This document shows, one piece after another, positions 36,574 through 45,545 of a stretch of DNA of 64,000 nt (positions are counted from its first letter, which is position 1; each line of letters opens with the position of its first letter). The stretch covers positions 62,001 to 126,000 of the forward strand of contig JAYFNU010000001.1 in NCBI GenBank assembly GCA_034933305.1, written 5' to 3'. Under the pieces are notes generated by a model. The model saw only the letters and a list, made by a program, of their open reading frames with translations, had not been told where the DNA came from and made no database searches. Made by a program: the position numbers and the translations under genes. The DNA comes from JAYFNU01 sp034933305. Its GTDB lineage: Bacteria; Bacillota; Clostridia; Oscillospirales; Ruminococcaceae.

Positions 36574-37563
36574 TTAAATTTGCTCATTTTTTTGTTGTGG
36601 CAACGCGCCCCAAAACCATTTTTTGTCACGCTTAAATGAGGGTATGGCAAGGGCTTGTTTTGCACTGCGGAGCGTGCGTTCCTGTATTTCTTTTGAAGCT
36701 GCTTTTTCAAAAAGAAAGGCGGCAGGCTTCTCACCATCCGCTAACTCTGCTTTGAGAAAATCCACCGCCCGGTCATAGGTGGTGTCGCGCTCCGGCATGA
36801 CGCCAGACAGCAGCTCGTCAATGGTGATGGGGAGAGTGCCAATCCACCGAAAGCCGGTAGCCGGGTCGAGTTCAAACCCGATAGCCGCACCCTCCGGCGC
36901 AAGGTTGTTTTTGCCCTGCACGATGGCGCGGGTATATGGCTTGCCCTTGACACGCCCCACGGTCAAAACGCTTCGGGCGGCGGCTTGAATGTCGATGCTG
37001 CCCAAGCCCCGGTACTGGCTCTTGTTCGCGCCTTTGTTGAGATGGCCGATGACCACCACGGCGCAGCCTGTTTTCTCTGCAACTGCGCTGATGCGTTTGA
37101 GTACCGGGCGGATCTCGTTTGCCCGGTGCATATCCACATCCGCGCCGATATACGCTTGCAGCGGGTCGAGGATAAAGAGCTTCGCGCCTGTCAGCGTGAT
37201 GGCCTGTTCAATCCGAATGTCGGAAAGCGATAACTCTTTTTCGCTCTCGTCAATGACAATCACGCGCTCACAGTCTGCGCCGGACTGGACAAGGCGCGGC
37301 TTCACCGTATCGCCTAAGCCGTCCTCGGCGGTCTGGAAGATAACGCTCATTGGTGGGGCGGCGGTCTTGCTCTCCGGCAGGGCTGTGGCTGTTGTCAGAG
37401 CAGCGGCGATTGCCAGTACAACCGTTGTCTTGCCATCGCCGGGGTCGCCTTGAATGACCGTGATTTTTCCGAATGGGATATACGGATACCACAGCCATTG
37501 GGTCTCGGTAGCCTCCACCTCGTTCATGCGGATTAGCTTCAACGTTTCGTTTTGGTCTGCCAT
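36574..37563 (-). CDS. RepA-like AAA ATPase (hexameric helicase type)
   Basis: 329 residues starting MADQNETLKLIRMNEVEATE. Walker A QGDPGDGKTTVVL, Walker B LFILDPLQAY, and VVVIGHLNKGANKSQYRGLG as in RepA/RecA-like replicative helicases. AAAGGAGATTTT precedes the ATG. Likely unwinds the excised or transferred element. Its counterpart in element C is at 44544-45545. Confidence 0.87.
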   Translation of the reverse strand: MADQNETLKLIRMNEVEATETQWLWYPYIPFGKITVIQGDPGDGKTTVVLAIAAALTTATALPESKTAAPPMSVIFQTAEDGLGDTVKPRLVQSGADCERVIVIDESEKELSLSDIRIEQAITLTGAKLFILDPLQAYIGADVDMHRANEIRPVLKRISAVAEKTGCAVVVIGHLNKGANKSQYRGLGSIDIQAAARSVLTVGRVKGKPYTRAIVQGKNNLAPEGAAIGFELDPATGFRWIGTLPITIDELLSGVMPERDTTYDRAVDFLKAELADGEKPAAFLFEKAASKEIQERTLRSAKQALAIPSFKRDKKWFWGALPQQKNEQI

Positions 37564-37731
37564 AAAAAAATCTCCTTTGCTGTTTGGTTTGTATATATGA
37601 AAAGCCCCTCGGCGGCGACGTCTGACCGCAGAGAGGCTTGTGAATATTTTGTGGGAATGGTCGCGTTTTTATGATATACTGTTGGAAATAGGATACATGG
37701 GTTCATCTTTTTTAGATGGGAGGAAACAGTT

Positions 37732-38388
37732 TTGCTTTGTCCAAATTGCAATACAGATTTATTGAACACTCTTTTGCTTGAGGCAAGCGATATTCCTCCG
37801 ATGACGAATAAATCAAGGATAATCTATCCAACCTGTTCTCAATGCGGCTATGTTATTAAGCTTTCGGACTTTTCGGGCAACATAAAAGCAGAGAGAAGAG
37901 TTCTGCTCATTACAGGAACAGCTGGAGCTGGAAAAACTGCGCTTGGTCAGCTAATTGAAAAAAGGTCTGATTACATATTTGTCGATGGCGATGCCATACA
38001 GAAAAGAGTGAACTATTTTGCACGAAAAAATCCAGGAACGAAAGTAAATTACTACGCAGAAGTAATTGATACCATGATGATACCATTTGTCAACCCATTC
38101 AGCACCAGCAGTCCAGCATTCTCTTGATAGGTCGCGATCTAAACAAACACTTCTCTCAGGAACAAGGATACGAAATAGCGGTTTAATACCATGTATATTT
38201 AGTGGTTCGATAAACTTCGACAAAACTTCGCTATTATTGATTATGTACCCAACAACAACATCATATCCTAACGAACATAGTATGAAGAAATGCGCTCTTT
38301 TTTATCTTCACATCCTGCGCTTTGTATAGATACGTCCGAAGAAACTTTGGAAGAAACTTTTGACAAGCATTTTGCTGAATTGCTTTAG
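37732..38388 (+). pseudogene. zinc-ribbon P-loop kinase gene broken by an internal inversion
   Basis: Starts at TTG 37732 after GGGAGGAAACAG: MLCPNCNTDLLNTLLL, a second CxxC (CSQCG), Walker A ITGTAGAGKTALGQ and DGDAIQKRVNYFARK, then the frame turns to nonsense at about 38080 and stops at 38125. The missing middle (YDVVVGYIINNSEVLSK, FRILVPERSVCLDRD, ECWTAGAEWVDKWY) reads on the opposite strand between 38080 and 38283, and the rightward frame resumes as EEMRSFLSSHPALCIDTS to TAG 38388. Re-inverting gives 219 codons. Probable small-molecule kinase. Confidence 0.82.
38080..38283. other. 204-bp inverted segment bounded by ATAC / GTAT
   Basis: ATAC at 38080-38083 and GTAT at 38280-38283 are the only inverted match at the two ends. 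The length is 68 codons and the left end lies on a codon boundary, so turning it round restores the kinase frame. Confidence 0.8.
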
Positions 38389-38412
38389 AACATATTAGAC
38401 GGTGGGGACGAT

Positions 38413-38454
38413 TTACATACTTTTTCAAAGTATGTAACCCACTATGACACTTTC
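38413..38454. other. oriT-like site of element B
   Basis: A perfect hairpin (TTACATACTTT, loop TTC, AAAGTATGTAA) is followed by AACCCACTATGACACTTTC. The same 19-mer follows a similar hairpin at 44451-44494 in element C, beside its MOBV gene. Two related MOBV elements sharing it supports an origin of transfer. Confidence 0.7.
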
Positions 38455-38650
38455 CCGCTTCGCGGGCAAAGTGCCGTGGGCGCTCCCGCGGGGGGTACGC
38501 CGCCTGCGAGCGGGCTTGTGTCCGGTTGAAATGCTCATGCTCCCGCATTTGTAATTCAACCAGACGCAAAAAGCGCAATATGGTCTTGCACACATCGAAA
38601 TCCTATGCTACAATGAAACAAGTTTTAATAAAGGGGCGTAGATACATCTC

Positions 38651-38677
38651 ATGGGTATTATTATTCGTATTCGTTAA
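38651..38677 (+). CDS. erm leader peptide with R-I-R motif
   Basis: ATG GGT ATT ATT ATT CGT ATT CGT TAA encodes MGIIIRIR. It ends inside the left arm of the attenuator stem. R-x-R is the arrest motif class known from ErmD-type leaders, where macrolide-bound ribosomes stall. A longer overlapping frame from about 38613 also exists, but the short one fits the attenuator better. Confidence 0.7.
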   Translation: MGIIIRIR

Positions 38678-38733
38678 CATTGCGCAGCAGATCCGATAAA
38701 CTATCGGTCTTTTGTTGCGCAATGTTAACGAAT
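38669..38733 (+). promoter_or_regulatory. erm attenuator stem
   Basis: ATTCGTTAACATTGCGCA (38669-38686) pairs perfectly with 38716-38733 (18 bp). A second hairpin CCGATA/TATCGG (38693-38707) lies inside the loop. The left arm overlaps the RIR-stop codons of the leader, so a stalled ribosome would open the stem and expose the downstream erm start. Confidence 0.8.
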
Positions 38734-38757
38734 AACTAATAATGAGGTGTATTTTTT

Positions 38758-39537
38758 ATGTCCAAAAAACATGGGCAAGCGGTGCCCATTTCTTTTTCGC
38801 AAAACTTTTTAACTTCACAAAAAACAATAGAACGCCTTTTAAGGCTGACCAATATTGATAAACATGACACAGTACTTGAAATCGGAGCAGGCAAGGGTCA
38901 TATTACGAAAGCGTTGCTGCATAGAAGCGGTCGGGTAATTGCATCAGAACTTGATGAAAAGCTGTATAACGCTCTTTGTAGTAAATTCTGTGGCAGTCAC
39001 AACCTCAATTTATTCCACAGTGATTTTATGCTAAGCAATCTACCACAAGAAGAGTACAAGGTTTTTTCCAATATACCGTTTGCAATCACAACCGATATAG
39101 TTAGGAAACTGACGCAAAGCAAAAACACTCCGCAAGACGCATGGCTTGTAATGGAAAAAGGTGCCGCAAAACGCTTTTGTGGAAAACCCAAGGACACGTT
39201 ACAATCCCTTTTGCTAAAACCTTTTTTTAGCTTAAATATCGTTTACCATTTTCAACGGGAGGACTTTCATCCTGCGCCCCGTGTTGATGTGGTACTATTG
39301 CATATTTCCAAAAAAGCAACGCCTGACCTTGCATGGTCAGAGCAAAGAGCCTACGGCGAGTTTCTTACTAATGGAATGAAATTTGGTTTGTTTGGAAAAA
39401 GAGCCTTGCTTACAAATCGCCAAATATCTACTGCGCTTCGTTTGGAAAAGCTAAATCCTATTCAACCGGGCGGTGAGGTTTTGTATATCCAGTGGCTATG
39501 CCTTTTTCGATGTTGGTTAAGATATGGTCGAAGATAA
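38758..39537 (+). CDS. erm: Erm-type 23S rRNA adenine-N6 methyltransferase
   Basis: 259 residues with FSQNFLTSQKTIERLL, SAM motif I VLEIGAGKGHITKALL, catalytic motif SNIPFAITTDIV and FHPAPRVDVVLL. GAGGTGTATTTTTT precedes the ATG. It dimethylates A2058, giving macrolide-lincosamide-streptogramin B resistance. It resembles Erm(D)-like rather than Erm(B) sequences; no class letter is assigned. It is the main rightward gene in a leftward element and its stop lies 2 nt from the recombinase stop. Confidence 0.93.
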   Translation: MSKKHGQAVPISFSQNFLTSQKTIERLLRLTNIDKHDTVLEIGAGKGHITKALLHRSGRVIASELDEKLYNALCSKFCGSHNLNLFHSDFMLSNLPQEEYKVFSNIPFAITTDIVRKLTQSKNTPQDAWLVMEKGAAKRFCGKPKDTLQSLLLKPFFSLNIVYHFQREDFHPAPRVDVVLLHISKKATPDLAWSEQRAYGEFLTNGMKFGLFGKRALLTNRQISTALRLEKLNPIQPGGEVLYIQWLCLFRCWLRYGRR

Positions 39538-39539
39538 TA

Positions 39540-41408
39540 TCACCCTCTCCTTTCCGCTTTCACAGGCTCATTTTTCGGCAAATAGCTGACCGGAACAAAC
39601 ACGCCTTTGGAAATATCCTCGGCGCGGAGGGCTTCTTTTTTCGCATCCATCTCGGCTTTTTTTGACGCCTTTGTCCGTTCCTCATATTCCTTTTGCTTGC
39701 CATTGGCCTTGCGGCGCAAATAGTTTTGGTGAAGCCTGTCCTTGCGCGCCTCGCGCTTGCGGATTTCTTCCTGCTCCTCCGGGGTCAAGGCCACTTCCCC
39801 GAAATGCGGAGGAATGTATCTGCCGACGAAATTGAAGAAGATTTCTACCTCCTGCGTTGTTTCAATGCTGCCCTTGCGGTCGCGCTCATGGACAAGGATT
39901 TTCTCGACAAACTCAAGGAGCATGGGCGTGGTCAGCGTGTCAAAGTTTTCGTACTTCTCCACAAGGGCGATAAACTTGTCGGCGGATTTCTGACTCTGCT
40001 CATAACCGTCAATGGCGGCTTCGAGAGCCTTGATTTCCTCGGATAATTCGCCCTGCTCTTTGGCATACTGGGCATCAAGGGCAGCATACCGCGCTTCGGG
40101 CAGCTTGCCGAGAATGGAATCCTCATAGATTTTGCAGATGAGCTTTTCAAGCTCGGCGGCGCGTTTCCCGGCAACGGCGAGCCGTTTTTTCTTTCTGGTA
40201 ATATCGCCGCTGCGCTGCGTTTCCTGCGCTTCGGTGACCGCCTTGACAAACTGAGCGCGGTCATTTTTGGAGTATTCGGCAATGGCCTTGAGCATATCCG
40301 CAATCAGTGTCAGCACCACCTCAGCGTTAATACGGTGTTGGGTGGCGCAGAGAACGCCAACAGGGACTTTCGAGTATTGTGAACAGGTATATTGCGCTAT
40401 GCGCTTGCCGTTGTTGGTGCGGTGGACGTACATTTTTCCGCCGCAGTCGGCGCAGTACAGAAGCCCGGTCAGCGGATGCGCTTCACCCCAACCGTCCGGG
40501 TATCGCCGGACACTTCCGCGAATACGCTGAACGTTGTCAAAGGTATCCTGGTCGATAATCGCCTCGTGGGTATTTTCAAAAATCGTCCATTCGCTCTCAT
40601 CGACATAGCGGCTTTTCTTGTCCTTGAAATGCTTGCGGTTCTTGAAGTTGCAGGTATGACCGAGATACTCGCGGTTTTTGAGAATGTGAACGACGGTGGA
40701 CGAACCCCAACCGTAAATATCCTTGAAGGTCTTGTTTTTGTTCACGCCCTCACCATGCTTTGCTAAATGGGCAGCGGGGATTAGAACATTTTGCTCAGAG
40801 AGCTTCTGCGATATTTGATACGGCCCGAAGCCCTCCATCGTCATGCGGAAAATGCTTTTCACGACCTCGGCGGCTTCATCGTCCACAAGCCAGTTTTCCC
40901 GCTTTTCATCCCACAGGTAGCCATAAATGACCGTTCCTGTGCAATGCTTGCCGCTCATGCCTTTGGTTTTGAATGTGGATTTTATCTTCCGGCTTGTATC
41001 TCTGGCGTAAAATTCATGCATGATATTCCGAAAGGGGAGAAAATCATCCTCGCCTTGCGCTGTGTCGATGCCGTCATTTACCGCAATCAGGCGTATACCG
41101 CGCTGCCGTAGCATCTCCATAATTTGCCCGACTTTGAGATAATCGCGCCCCAAGCGGCTCATGTCCTTAATCACGATGCATTCAACATTCCCGGCTTCAA
41201 CTTCCTCCATCATCGCCATAAAGCCGGGGCGGTCAAACCGGGTGCCGGAAATCCCATCATCGGTAAAGTGGGTCGGGTTGGGCAAGCCATTGTTTTTAGC
41301 GTATTGCTCCAAAAGATTTTTCTGCGTGGATATGCTGTTGCTTTCCTTGTCATCGCCGTCATCGCGGGAGAGCCGCTCATATAACGGCGTGATTTTGGTT
41401 TCTCTCAT
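39540..41408 (-). CDS. large serine recombinase of element B
   Basis: 622 residues, GGAGG before ATG 41408. Catalytic Ser 14 in PLYERLSRDD, then CIVIKDMSRLGRDYLKVGQI. Zinc ribbon CADCGGKMYVHRTN and a coiled coil precede a DUF4368-like region (EFVEKILVHERDRK) and a Lys/Arg-rich tail. It lies nearest the right end and should catalyse insertion into and excision from traG. Confidence 0.93.
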   Translation of the reverse strand: MRETKITPLYERLSRDDGDDKESNSISTQKNLLEQYAKNNGLPNPTHFTDDGISGTRFDRPGFMAMMEEVEAGNVECIVIKDMSRLGRDYLKVGQIMEMLRQRGIRLIAVNDGIDTAQGEDDFLPFRNIMHEFYARDTSRKIKSTFKTKGMSGKHCTGTVIYGYLWDEKRENWLVDDEAAEVVKSIFRMTMEGFGPYQISQKLSEQNVLIPAAHLAKHGEGVNKNKTFKDIYGWGSSTVVHILKNREYLGHTCNFKNRKHFKDKKSRYVDESEWTIFENTHEAIIDQDTFDNVQRIRGSVRRYPDGWGEAHPLTGLLYCADCGGKMYVHRTNNGKRIAQYTCSQYSKVPVGVLCATQHRINAEVVLTLIADMLKAIAEYSKNDRAQFVKAVTEAQETQRSGDITRKKKRLAVAGKRAAELEKLICKIYEDSILGKLPEARYAALDAQYAKEQGELSEEIKALEAAIDGYEQSQKSADKFIALVEKYENFDTLTTPMLLEFVEKILVHERDRKGSIETTQEVEIFFNFVGRYIPPHFGEVALTPEEQEEIRKREARKDRLHQNYLRRKANGKQKEYEERTKASKKAEMDAKKEALRAEDISKGVFVPVSYLPKNEPVKAERRG

Positions 41409-41492
41409 TGCGCGTACCTCCGTATATAAAAATAAGCTGTAAAAGTATTATTCACCAAAACGTGATGAATAAGTCTTTTACAGCTTACAACT

Positions 41493-41921
41493 CCGGCAGC
41501 GAGTTTGTATTTCTTGTACTGCCTCACGGCGAAGTGGTTCGGGCTTTTCTTTTCCAGCTCCTTGAACATCAGATCGACCGGGTTTTCAAACTCCTCGTCG
41601 TCCTCCCGGACTTCTGAAGCGTTGATGAACTCCAGAAGCGTCGAGAAATTCTGTTCCTCGACCGGCGCTTCATAGTGGATGTAGCCGATCAGCGCTACAT
41701 ACAGCAGCGTTTCGGCCTTCACCCAGAAGTCATCCCCGGACTTTCCCTCGCCCTTGGTGTTGGCGATCAGCGTGGTGACGAGCTTCAAAATGTCTTTTTC
41801 AGAGTGGATATACGCGAACGGATTGTAGTGCATTGATTTTTTGAAGTTAATCGTGTTGAGAATTTTGATTTTGTAGCCCTCCTGGAGCAGCAGTCTGCCG
41901 CATTCGACCACCACGCTGCCT
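41493..41921 (-). pseudogene. traG: traG/virD4 coupling protein gene, middle third
   Basis: Reads GSVVVECGRLLLQEGYKIKI, NTINFKKSMHYNPFAYI, ANTKGEGKSGDDFWVKAETL and ends FAVRQYKKYKLAAG at element B. This is the unmistakable middle of a TraG/VirD4 protein, stranded as 429 bp between elements B and C. Confidence 0.92.
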
Positions 41922-41979
41922 TTCGGACGGCACTTGTCAAGACGTTACAGAATAATACTTTCATCCGTCACAAATGCCG

Positions 41980-42582
41980 TTAAAGGGAAGGACCTTCAGG
42001 AGAGAAAAGCCTTGAAATCTCAGGCTTTTTCGCAATCCTCTCCATGTCACTTTGAAGGTCATTCATAATAATTTCTCTTTCAGGCCAGTCAGCATACCAA
42101 AGCTCATCAAGGTAATACTCGACCTGATCGATGCGGTGGCAAGCCTCAACAAAGCGGTCATCCCATTCCTCATCGGTGATCTTCGGAGCGTACTGTTCCT
42201 TCCATCGTTTCAGCAGATGAAGGTATTCACAGTACAGCCTCCAACAGTCATTGAAGCGCTTTTCCAGTGCTGCCTTGCCGGTCTTTACTACCGGCGCCGG
42301 TTCGATATGAGAACCTTCAAAGGGAGCATCGATACCGAAGTCGGCTGCCAGCTTTTCGGCAGCTTCCTTCAAATCAAGGCCAAATAGTTTCGCAGTGAAG
42401 TCGATCACATCGCCGTCCTCCGAACAGCCGAAGCAGTGATATCGCTGATCCACTTTCATTGAAGGTGTTCTCTCATGATGAAACGGACAGCAAGCAAAGC
42501 CATGCCGATTGACATGAGTGCCGTAACTCTCGGCGGCCTGTCTGGTCGTTATCGCTTCTTTGACTCTATCGAATGAGATCAT
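41980..42582 (-). CDS. CHC2 zinc-finger (DnaG-like) protein
   Basis: About 200 residues from ATG 42582 (MISFDRVKEAITTRQAAESY), overlapping the stop of the TnpW-like gene (ATGA). CPFHHERTPSMKV and YHCFGCSEDGDVIDF are the zinc finger of bacterial primases. No TOPRIM domain is present, so it is a primase fragment-like factor, probably for element replication. Confidence 0.85.
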   Translation of the reverse strand: MISFDRVKEAITTRQAAESYGTHVNRHGFACCPFHHERTPSMKVDQRYHCFGCSEDGDVIDFTAKLFGLDLKEAAEKLAADFGIDAPFEGSHIEPAPVVKTGKAALEKRFNDCWRLYCEYLHLLKRWKEQYAPKITDEEWDDRFVEACHRIDQVEYYLDELWYADWPEREIIMNDLQSDMERIAKKPEISRLFSPEGPSL

Positions 42583-42746
42583 GAGCACTTTCTTTCTTCA
42601 TCACGCAGGCTGACGATCATGGCCTGCTCGATGATCTTCTTGAGCTTGGTATCATAATTTTCTTTGGCATTCTCTGCCGGTCGTACTCGAACCGTATAGA
42701 GAACATTGCCGATTCTCTGAACCATAGTTCCTTCCATTGCATCCAT
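42579..42746 (-). CDS. TnpW-like small protein of element C
   Basis: About 55 residues from ATG 42746; a second ATG at 42737 is about as likely, with AAAGGAAAGG serving either. VQRIGNVLYTVRVRPAEN parallels the element B protein. Coupled to the CHC2 gene. Confidence 0.65.
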   Translation of the reverse strand: MDAMEGTMVQRIGNVLYTVRVRPAENAKENYDTKLKKIIEQAMIVSLRDEERKCS

Positions 42747-42801
42747 CCTTTCCTTTGAATTGAAAGAGGAGCAGCCGCCGGACTGCCCCTCAGTGTTTCT
42801 A

Positions 42802-43047
42802 TTAGAGAGGCAGCTCACCGTCTACCTCATCGTAATATGCCTGTAATACCGCAAGCAGCTTTCGACCTTCCTCATCGGTCAGGGTAATGCCCTTGATGCC
42901 TCTGTCAGAGGGAGACCATTCTCTGATATCGAGCTTGGCCTCACGCTCATTCCATGAAACAAGATTGATCTGCTTGCTGTAGCCGTTGTCCTTCTTGGAC
43001 AGCACACCGATCTTCTTAGTGATGGTGCACTTGATTTCTTCTGCCAT
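42802..43047 (-). CDS. YdbC-like PC4-type ssDNA-binding protein
   Basis: 81 residues (MAEEIKCTITKKIGVLSKKD, NLVSWNEREAKLDIREWSP) with the fold pattern of YdbC/PC4 single-strand-binding proteins. ACGGAGGTTTTATT precedes the ATG. Presumably coats single-stranded element DNA during transfer or replication. Confidence 0.82.
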   Translation of the reverse strand: MAEEIKCTITKKIGVLSKKDNGYSKQINLVSWNEREAKLDIREWSPSDRGIKGITLTDEEGRKLLAVLQAYYDEVDGELPL

Positions 43048-43073
43048 AATAAAACCTCCGTAATTTTCCGAAA

Positions 43074-43106
43074 AAAAGAAGAGGTCAAGAAGTCATAGTG
43101 TCTCGT
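43074..43106. repeat. 33-bp inverted repeat, left copy (with 50001-50033)
   Basis: Its reverse complement matches 50001-50033 at 31 of 33 positions. It lies between ydbC-like and relaxase genes. Confidence 0.75.
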
Positions 43107-43118
43107 GTAAGGAGTCAC

Positions 43119-44417
43119 TCATCTTGCCCCATCTCTGTTTCTGTGATTTGATTTTCTGATTTCCTGTTCCTGTTTGTGTTCCTTCGGCGGGAGAAGTTTC
43201 TCGATGAAAGACTTCACCACTTCAGGGAACCGCTGAACAGCTTCTACATACGGCCTTGTCATTTCAACCAGCTTGTCATACTTGGCCGTCATCTCAGCCA
43301 GCTTTTCTTCCAAAGCGGAAACGCTTCGTGATAAGCTGCTGATCCTGCGCTGGTTTCGAGAAATGGTATCGTTCAGCCTGCTGATCTCACCACGAGATGC
43401 AACACCCTCCTTTGCCATAGCGACAAGATCCCGGTAGTCCTTCGGCTCAAGAGAATACTTGCCGGTGATACCTTTCTTGCCAAGACCTTCAAGCTCACCA
43501 TAGGTCAGGTAGGCCTTGCGGTCCTGATCGTATCGGATCTGTACCTTCTGAAGTTTTGCCGTAGCAGCTTCGGTGGCCTGCTCGATTTCAGCGAGTCGTT
43601 CTTCACCGGCTGCGATCTTTTCTTCGCCCTGAGCCAAACGCTCCGCATCTTTCTTGATCTGAAAATCCAAACTTTCAAGATGCTCTGCTGTACTGCCTCG
43701 TTCGCCACGCTGGAAGTCAGTGAAGCCTGCGGCAGTCATGTGTTCAAACAGTTGATCCTGAAGGATGCTGTAAGATTTCACATACTGGGGCTTGCCCTTT
43801 GAGTTAAGGACCGGCTGACCGTGTTCATCAAGAACAGGACTGTTTTTCCATTTCTTTGAATGAGAAACCTGACGGATTACTTCCTTGACGGTTCCTCTCA
43901 GACTTTCGTCTTTACATCTTTTCGACCACAGGATTTCCTTTTCCACTGTCGGTATTGCGACTACATGAAGATGATAATGATAGACCGGCTTGCCCAGCTC
44001 TTCAGACACAGCACTGTTGATCTCATCGGCATGCATGACAGCTGATACGATCTGATCTTCACCGTAAATTTCACAGCAGAAGCGGTAAGCTTCCTCGTAA
44101 AATTCTTTGGCAAACTCGTACCCGCCATGCTCCTCAAAGTATGCCGTATTGACATCGATAATCATCTCATTGAAGTAGGTCGCACCGTCCTTCAGACCTC
44201 TTGTCGAGATCTTTCCTTCGGCAACCAAGTGATCGAAATACTCATTGTAGGTCATGTCACCGGGAGACTTGAAACTGACATTGAAGGGAATTCTTTCCGG
44301 CACGACATTCACGTTTTCATAGTTGGTATTCTTACGCTCGTTATGCCTTTCTGATTTTCCGACACTTGCCGCATTCAACTTTACGACTCTCGCAACTGAC
44401 ATATTTGGTTTTGCCAT
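43119..44417 (-). CDS. MobV/Pre-type relaxase of element C
   Basis: 432 residues from ATG 44417 after GAGGAGGTGCAAAG. HNERKN near residue 24, HADEINS and YHYHLHVVAIPTV near 140-160, RGERGSTAEHLE, then long coiled coils and a basic tail. Same family as the element B relaxase with divergence throughout, so the two elements are relatives, not recent duplicates. Confidence 0.9.
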   Translation of the reverse strand: MAKPNMSVARVVKLNAASVGKSERHNERKNTNYENVNVVPERIPFNVSFKSPGDMTYNEYFDHLVAEGKISTRGLKDGATYFNEMIIDVNTAYFEEHGGYEFAKEFYEEAYRFCCEIYGEDQIVSAVMHADEINSAVSEELGKPVYHYHLHVVAIPTVEKEILWSKRCKDESLRGTVKEVIRQVSHSKKWKNSPVLDEHGQPVLNSKGKPQYVKSYSILQDQLFEHMTAAGFTDFQRGERGSTAEHLESLDFQIKKDAERLAQGEEKIAAGEERLAEIEQATEAATAKLQKVQIRYDQDRKAYLTYGELEGLGKKGITGKYSLEPKDYRDLVAMAKEGVASRGEISRLNDTISRNQRRISSLSRSVSALEEKLAEMTAKYDKLVEMTRPYVEAVQRFPEVVKSFIEKLLPPKEHKQEQEIRKSNHRNRDGAR

Positions 44418-44450
44418 CTTTGCACCTCCTCAGGGGCCGGGGGATAGCGT

Positions 44451-44494
44451 GTTACGCAACTTTTTCAAAGTGCGTAACCCACTATGACACTTTC
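44451..44494. other. oriT-like site of element C
   Basis: GTTACGCAACTTT (one bulged A) pairs with AAAGTGCGTAAC around TTC, followed by AACCCACTATGACACTTTC. It lies directly upstream of the MOBV gene and matches the element B site in form and sequence. Confidence 0.72.
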
Positions 44495-44543
44495 AGCGAT
44501 GCTGCAAAGATGTCGTGGGCAAGGCGTTCCCCCTTAACTCCCT

Positions 44544-45545
44544 TTAATCCTCGTCTATCGGCAGTCGCCAATACCACGAATAATGCGGCTTGTTTGAAAC
44601 AACCCCCAGTATTCGCTTGGCTTTCTTTGCCGTTGACTTGCTGATGCCGGCCTCATTCAGCCTGGCCTCACATTCCGAAGCTTCGTGTTCCTCACCATCG
44701 GAAAGCAAGTCACGAATGATCTCCATTGCCTCTTGCGTTTTCGTATCAGGCCTGCCGGTCTTATCCGAAGAACAGGCAAGGAGTTCATCTGCCGTCAGCT
44801 CGGATTCCTTGATGAAGCTGATACCATCTTCACCAACAGAGAAGACGATCGCTGCCCCGGTGGGAGCAAGGTTCGACTTCTGCTGAACCATGACTCGTTC
44901 GTCATCGTTCTCTTTGCTTCTGCCGATGAGCAGTGCGCTTCTTACAGCACCGACAATGTCGATTGAACCGGGAGTGCGGTAGATCGCTTTCGTGCCGAAC
45001 ATCTTATTCAGATGATTGACAATCACGATCGCTGCGTTGGTCTCCTTCGCAATTCTGATCAGGTGATTGAAGCGGGGCCTGACCTCATTCGCCGCATTGA
45101 GCTGGCAATCTCCGATATAAGATGAGAGAGGATCAAGGATCAGAAGCTTCGCTCCTGTGGTCTTGATTGCTGCTTCAATTCTTGCATCATCGAAGGAGAT
45201 CGGAGCTTCCTTCTCATTGATGAAGATCAATTTCTCACGGTCACCATTGGCTCGAATGAAGCGAGGAACGATGGTATCGTCCGCATCATCTTCCGTGGTC
45301 TGATAGATCACACACATCGGCTCAGGTGGAATTTCCGGCTCCGTAAACGGAAGCGGATCACCCTTGGTCAGCATGGCTGCAATGGTCAGCAGAAAAGTGC
45401 TTTTGCCATCGCCGGGATCACCCTGAACGAGCGTGACCTTGCCGTAAGGGATGAAGGGATACCAGAGCCATTCGACCGATTTAGGATCGATCTCAGAGGC
45501 CCTGATCAGCTCCAGCTTCGGAGTCTGTTTCGTTTCTTCTGCCAT
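44544..45545 (-). CDS. RepA-like AAA ATPase of element C
   Basis: 333 residues from ATG 45545 (MAEETKQTPKLELIRASEID). Walker A QGDPGDGKSTFLL, Walker B LLILDPLSSYIG, and IVIVNHLNKMFGTKAIYRTP. A winged-helix-like C-terminal end (ECEARLNEAGISKSTAKKAK) follows. Probable replicative helicase of the element. Confidence 0.87.
   Translation of the reverse strand: MAEETKQTPKLELIRASEIDPKSVEWLWYPFIPYGKVTLVQGDPGDGKSTFLLTIAAMLTKGDPLPFTEPEIPPEPMCVIYQTTEDDADDTIVPRFIRANGDREKLIFINEKEAPISFDDARIEAAIKTTGAKLLILDPLSSYIGDCQLNAANEVRPRFNHLIRIAKETNAAIVIVNHLNKMFGTKAIYRTPGSIDIVGAVRSALLIGRSKENDDERVMVQQKSNLAPTGAAIVFSVGEDGISFIKESELTADELLACSSDKTGRPDTKTQEAMEIIRDLLSDGEEHEASECEARLNEAGISKSTAKKAKRILGVVSNKPHYSWYWRLPIDED

Larger units (their letters stand above)
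33916..41492 (-). mobile_element. element B: MOBV mobilizable element with erm
   Basis: About 7.6 kb inserted in traG after KYKLAAG; the plus-strand CC at 33914-33915 and 41493-41494 is the shared core. Cargo and core genes: TnpW-like, toprim protein, MOBV relaxase, RepA-like ATPase, a broken kinase gene, an oriT-like site, erm, and a 622-residue serine recombinase at the right end. The end sequences share only a weak inverted match (TGTnAAnGAC). Confidence 0.9.

Noticed and set aside
38261..38593. 110-residue leftward frame between the kinase remnant and erm
   Set aside because: It covers the oriT-like site and the antisense of the kinase tail; translation shows no domain.
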